The notes under the pieces are model-generated. The model searched no databases. It was given only the letters and a program-made list of their open reading frames with translations, and was not told where the DNA came from. The position numbers were made by a program, and so were the translations under genes. From Brienomyrus brachyistius (Eukaryota; Chordata; Actinopteri; Osteoglossiformes; Mormyridae), in contig NW_026042692.1 in assembly GCF_023856365.1 (NCBI RefSeq), positions 1 to 64,000 of the forward strand: a stretch of DNA of 64,000 nt, read 5' to 3'. Shown here piece by piece: positions 63,574 through 64,000 of the stretch (positions are counted from its first letter, which is position 1; every line of letters starts with the position of its first letter).

Positions 63574-64000
63574 CACACAAAATATACAATGAATGACCAA
63601 TCTCAGCTTCAAATTTCCACACAATTATACATAACTTGTTCTGAATAAAATTCCTCCAAACATCAAAGTTTAAGATCAAACCACTGGGGAAACACATAAA
63701 TGAGTTACTCAACGCAATAAATTGCAATGAAAAGCTAACCAATTAGACAATCGAACAATAGGTTTAACACTTCTGCCCATATGAATTATTAAAAGGAAAG
63801 TTCACCCTTAATACTTTTTTTTTTTCTTTTTAGCGATTTAATATTTAACTTTTAGATAAACTAAAAATAGAACCCCCCCTTTTAAACCGCATTAATGCAA
63901 ACATCTGAATCAATAAAACAGCATTCCACATATTGTCATTAAGACACTTACAGCACACCATTTATTCCTAATACAGTCAAATACCACAACTCATATAATG
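63003..64000. other. gene-free AT-rich stretch
   Basis: No exon or RNA gene was recognised apart from the AT microsatellite at 63487-63567. Poly-T runs occur near 63816. Confidence 0.4.
63487..63567 (+). repeat. (AT)n microsatellite
   Basis: About 40 uninterrupted AT dinucleotides, ending in ACACATACACACA. Confidence 0.97.

Overview
This window is nuclear DNA from a ray-finned fish, most likely a teleost. Its genes have many small exons with GT/AG introns. One intact tRNA gene is present. It also carries families typical of fish genomes: tRNA-derived SINEs with L2-like tails, Tc1-like and hAT-like DNA transposons, fold-back MITEs, Ty3/gypsy remnants and very large simple and tandem repeats. 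I see no bacterial or viral gene organisation, and the species cannot be named from the sequence alone.

Layout. 1-11.3 kb is gene-free and holds SINE, hAT-MITE and LINE fragments plus a 46-bp minisatellite (6.77-7.86 kb). 11.3-13.3 kb (+) holds a four-exon, 162-aa secreted protein that resembles chemerin (rarres2). 13.7-17.5 kb is a nest of transposon pieces, ending in a very GC-rich, pyrimidine-skewed LTR-element-like block. 17.5-20.3 kb is a 29-bp satellite of about 96 copies that flips orientation at 18,324/18,325, giving a huge inverted repeat. 20.4-29.1 kb (-) holds ten coding exons of u2af2 (U2AF65), but the exon for its last ~43 residues is not found. 29.7 kb (-) is a tRNA-Asp(GTC). 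30.3-40.3 kb (+) is a complete rgs11 gene, divergent from u2af2. 45.3-51.6 kb (-) holds the last 15 coding exons of clcn7, convergent with rgs11; its upstream exons are not recognisable in the window. 52.0-54.3 kb is an array of nine ~220-bp units inside or beyond the clcn7 intron. 54.3-60.9 kb is transposon debris: Tc1-like, a gypsy integrase C-terminus, a SINE and a tRNA-Leu pseudogene. 60.9-63.0 kb (+) is a broken C2H2 zinc-finger gene of transposon-like character.

The host genes have unrelated jobs: 3' splice-site recognition (u2af2), switching off Gi/o signalling with Gbeta5 (rgs11), lysosomal chloride/proton exchange (clcn7) and a secreted cystatin-fold signalling protein (chemerin-like). 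In human, RGS11 and CLCN7 both lie on 16p13.3, so their adjacency here fits conserved synteny and supports the rgs11 call over rgs9.

The most unusual parts are: the inverted satellite sitting where the last u2af2 exon should be, with flanks and unit core resembling a palindromic MITE that also occurs twice in rgs11 introns; the 46-bp minisatellite with a CTCF-like core in nearly every unit; and the ~220-bp array whose module also occurs in a transposon-like element 36 kb away. All exon boundaries were read by eye from translation and splice consensus and have not been checked against transcripts.
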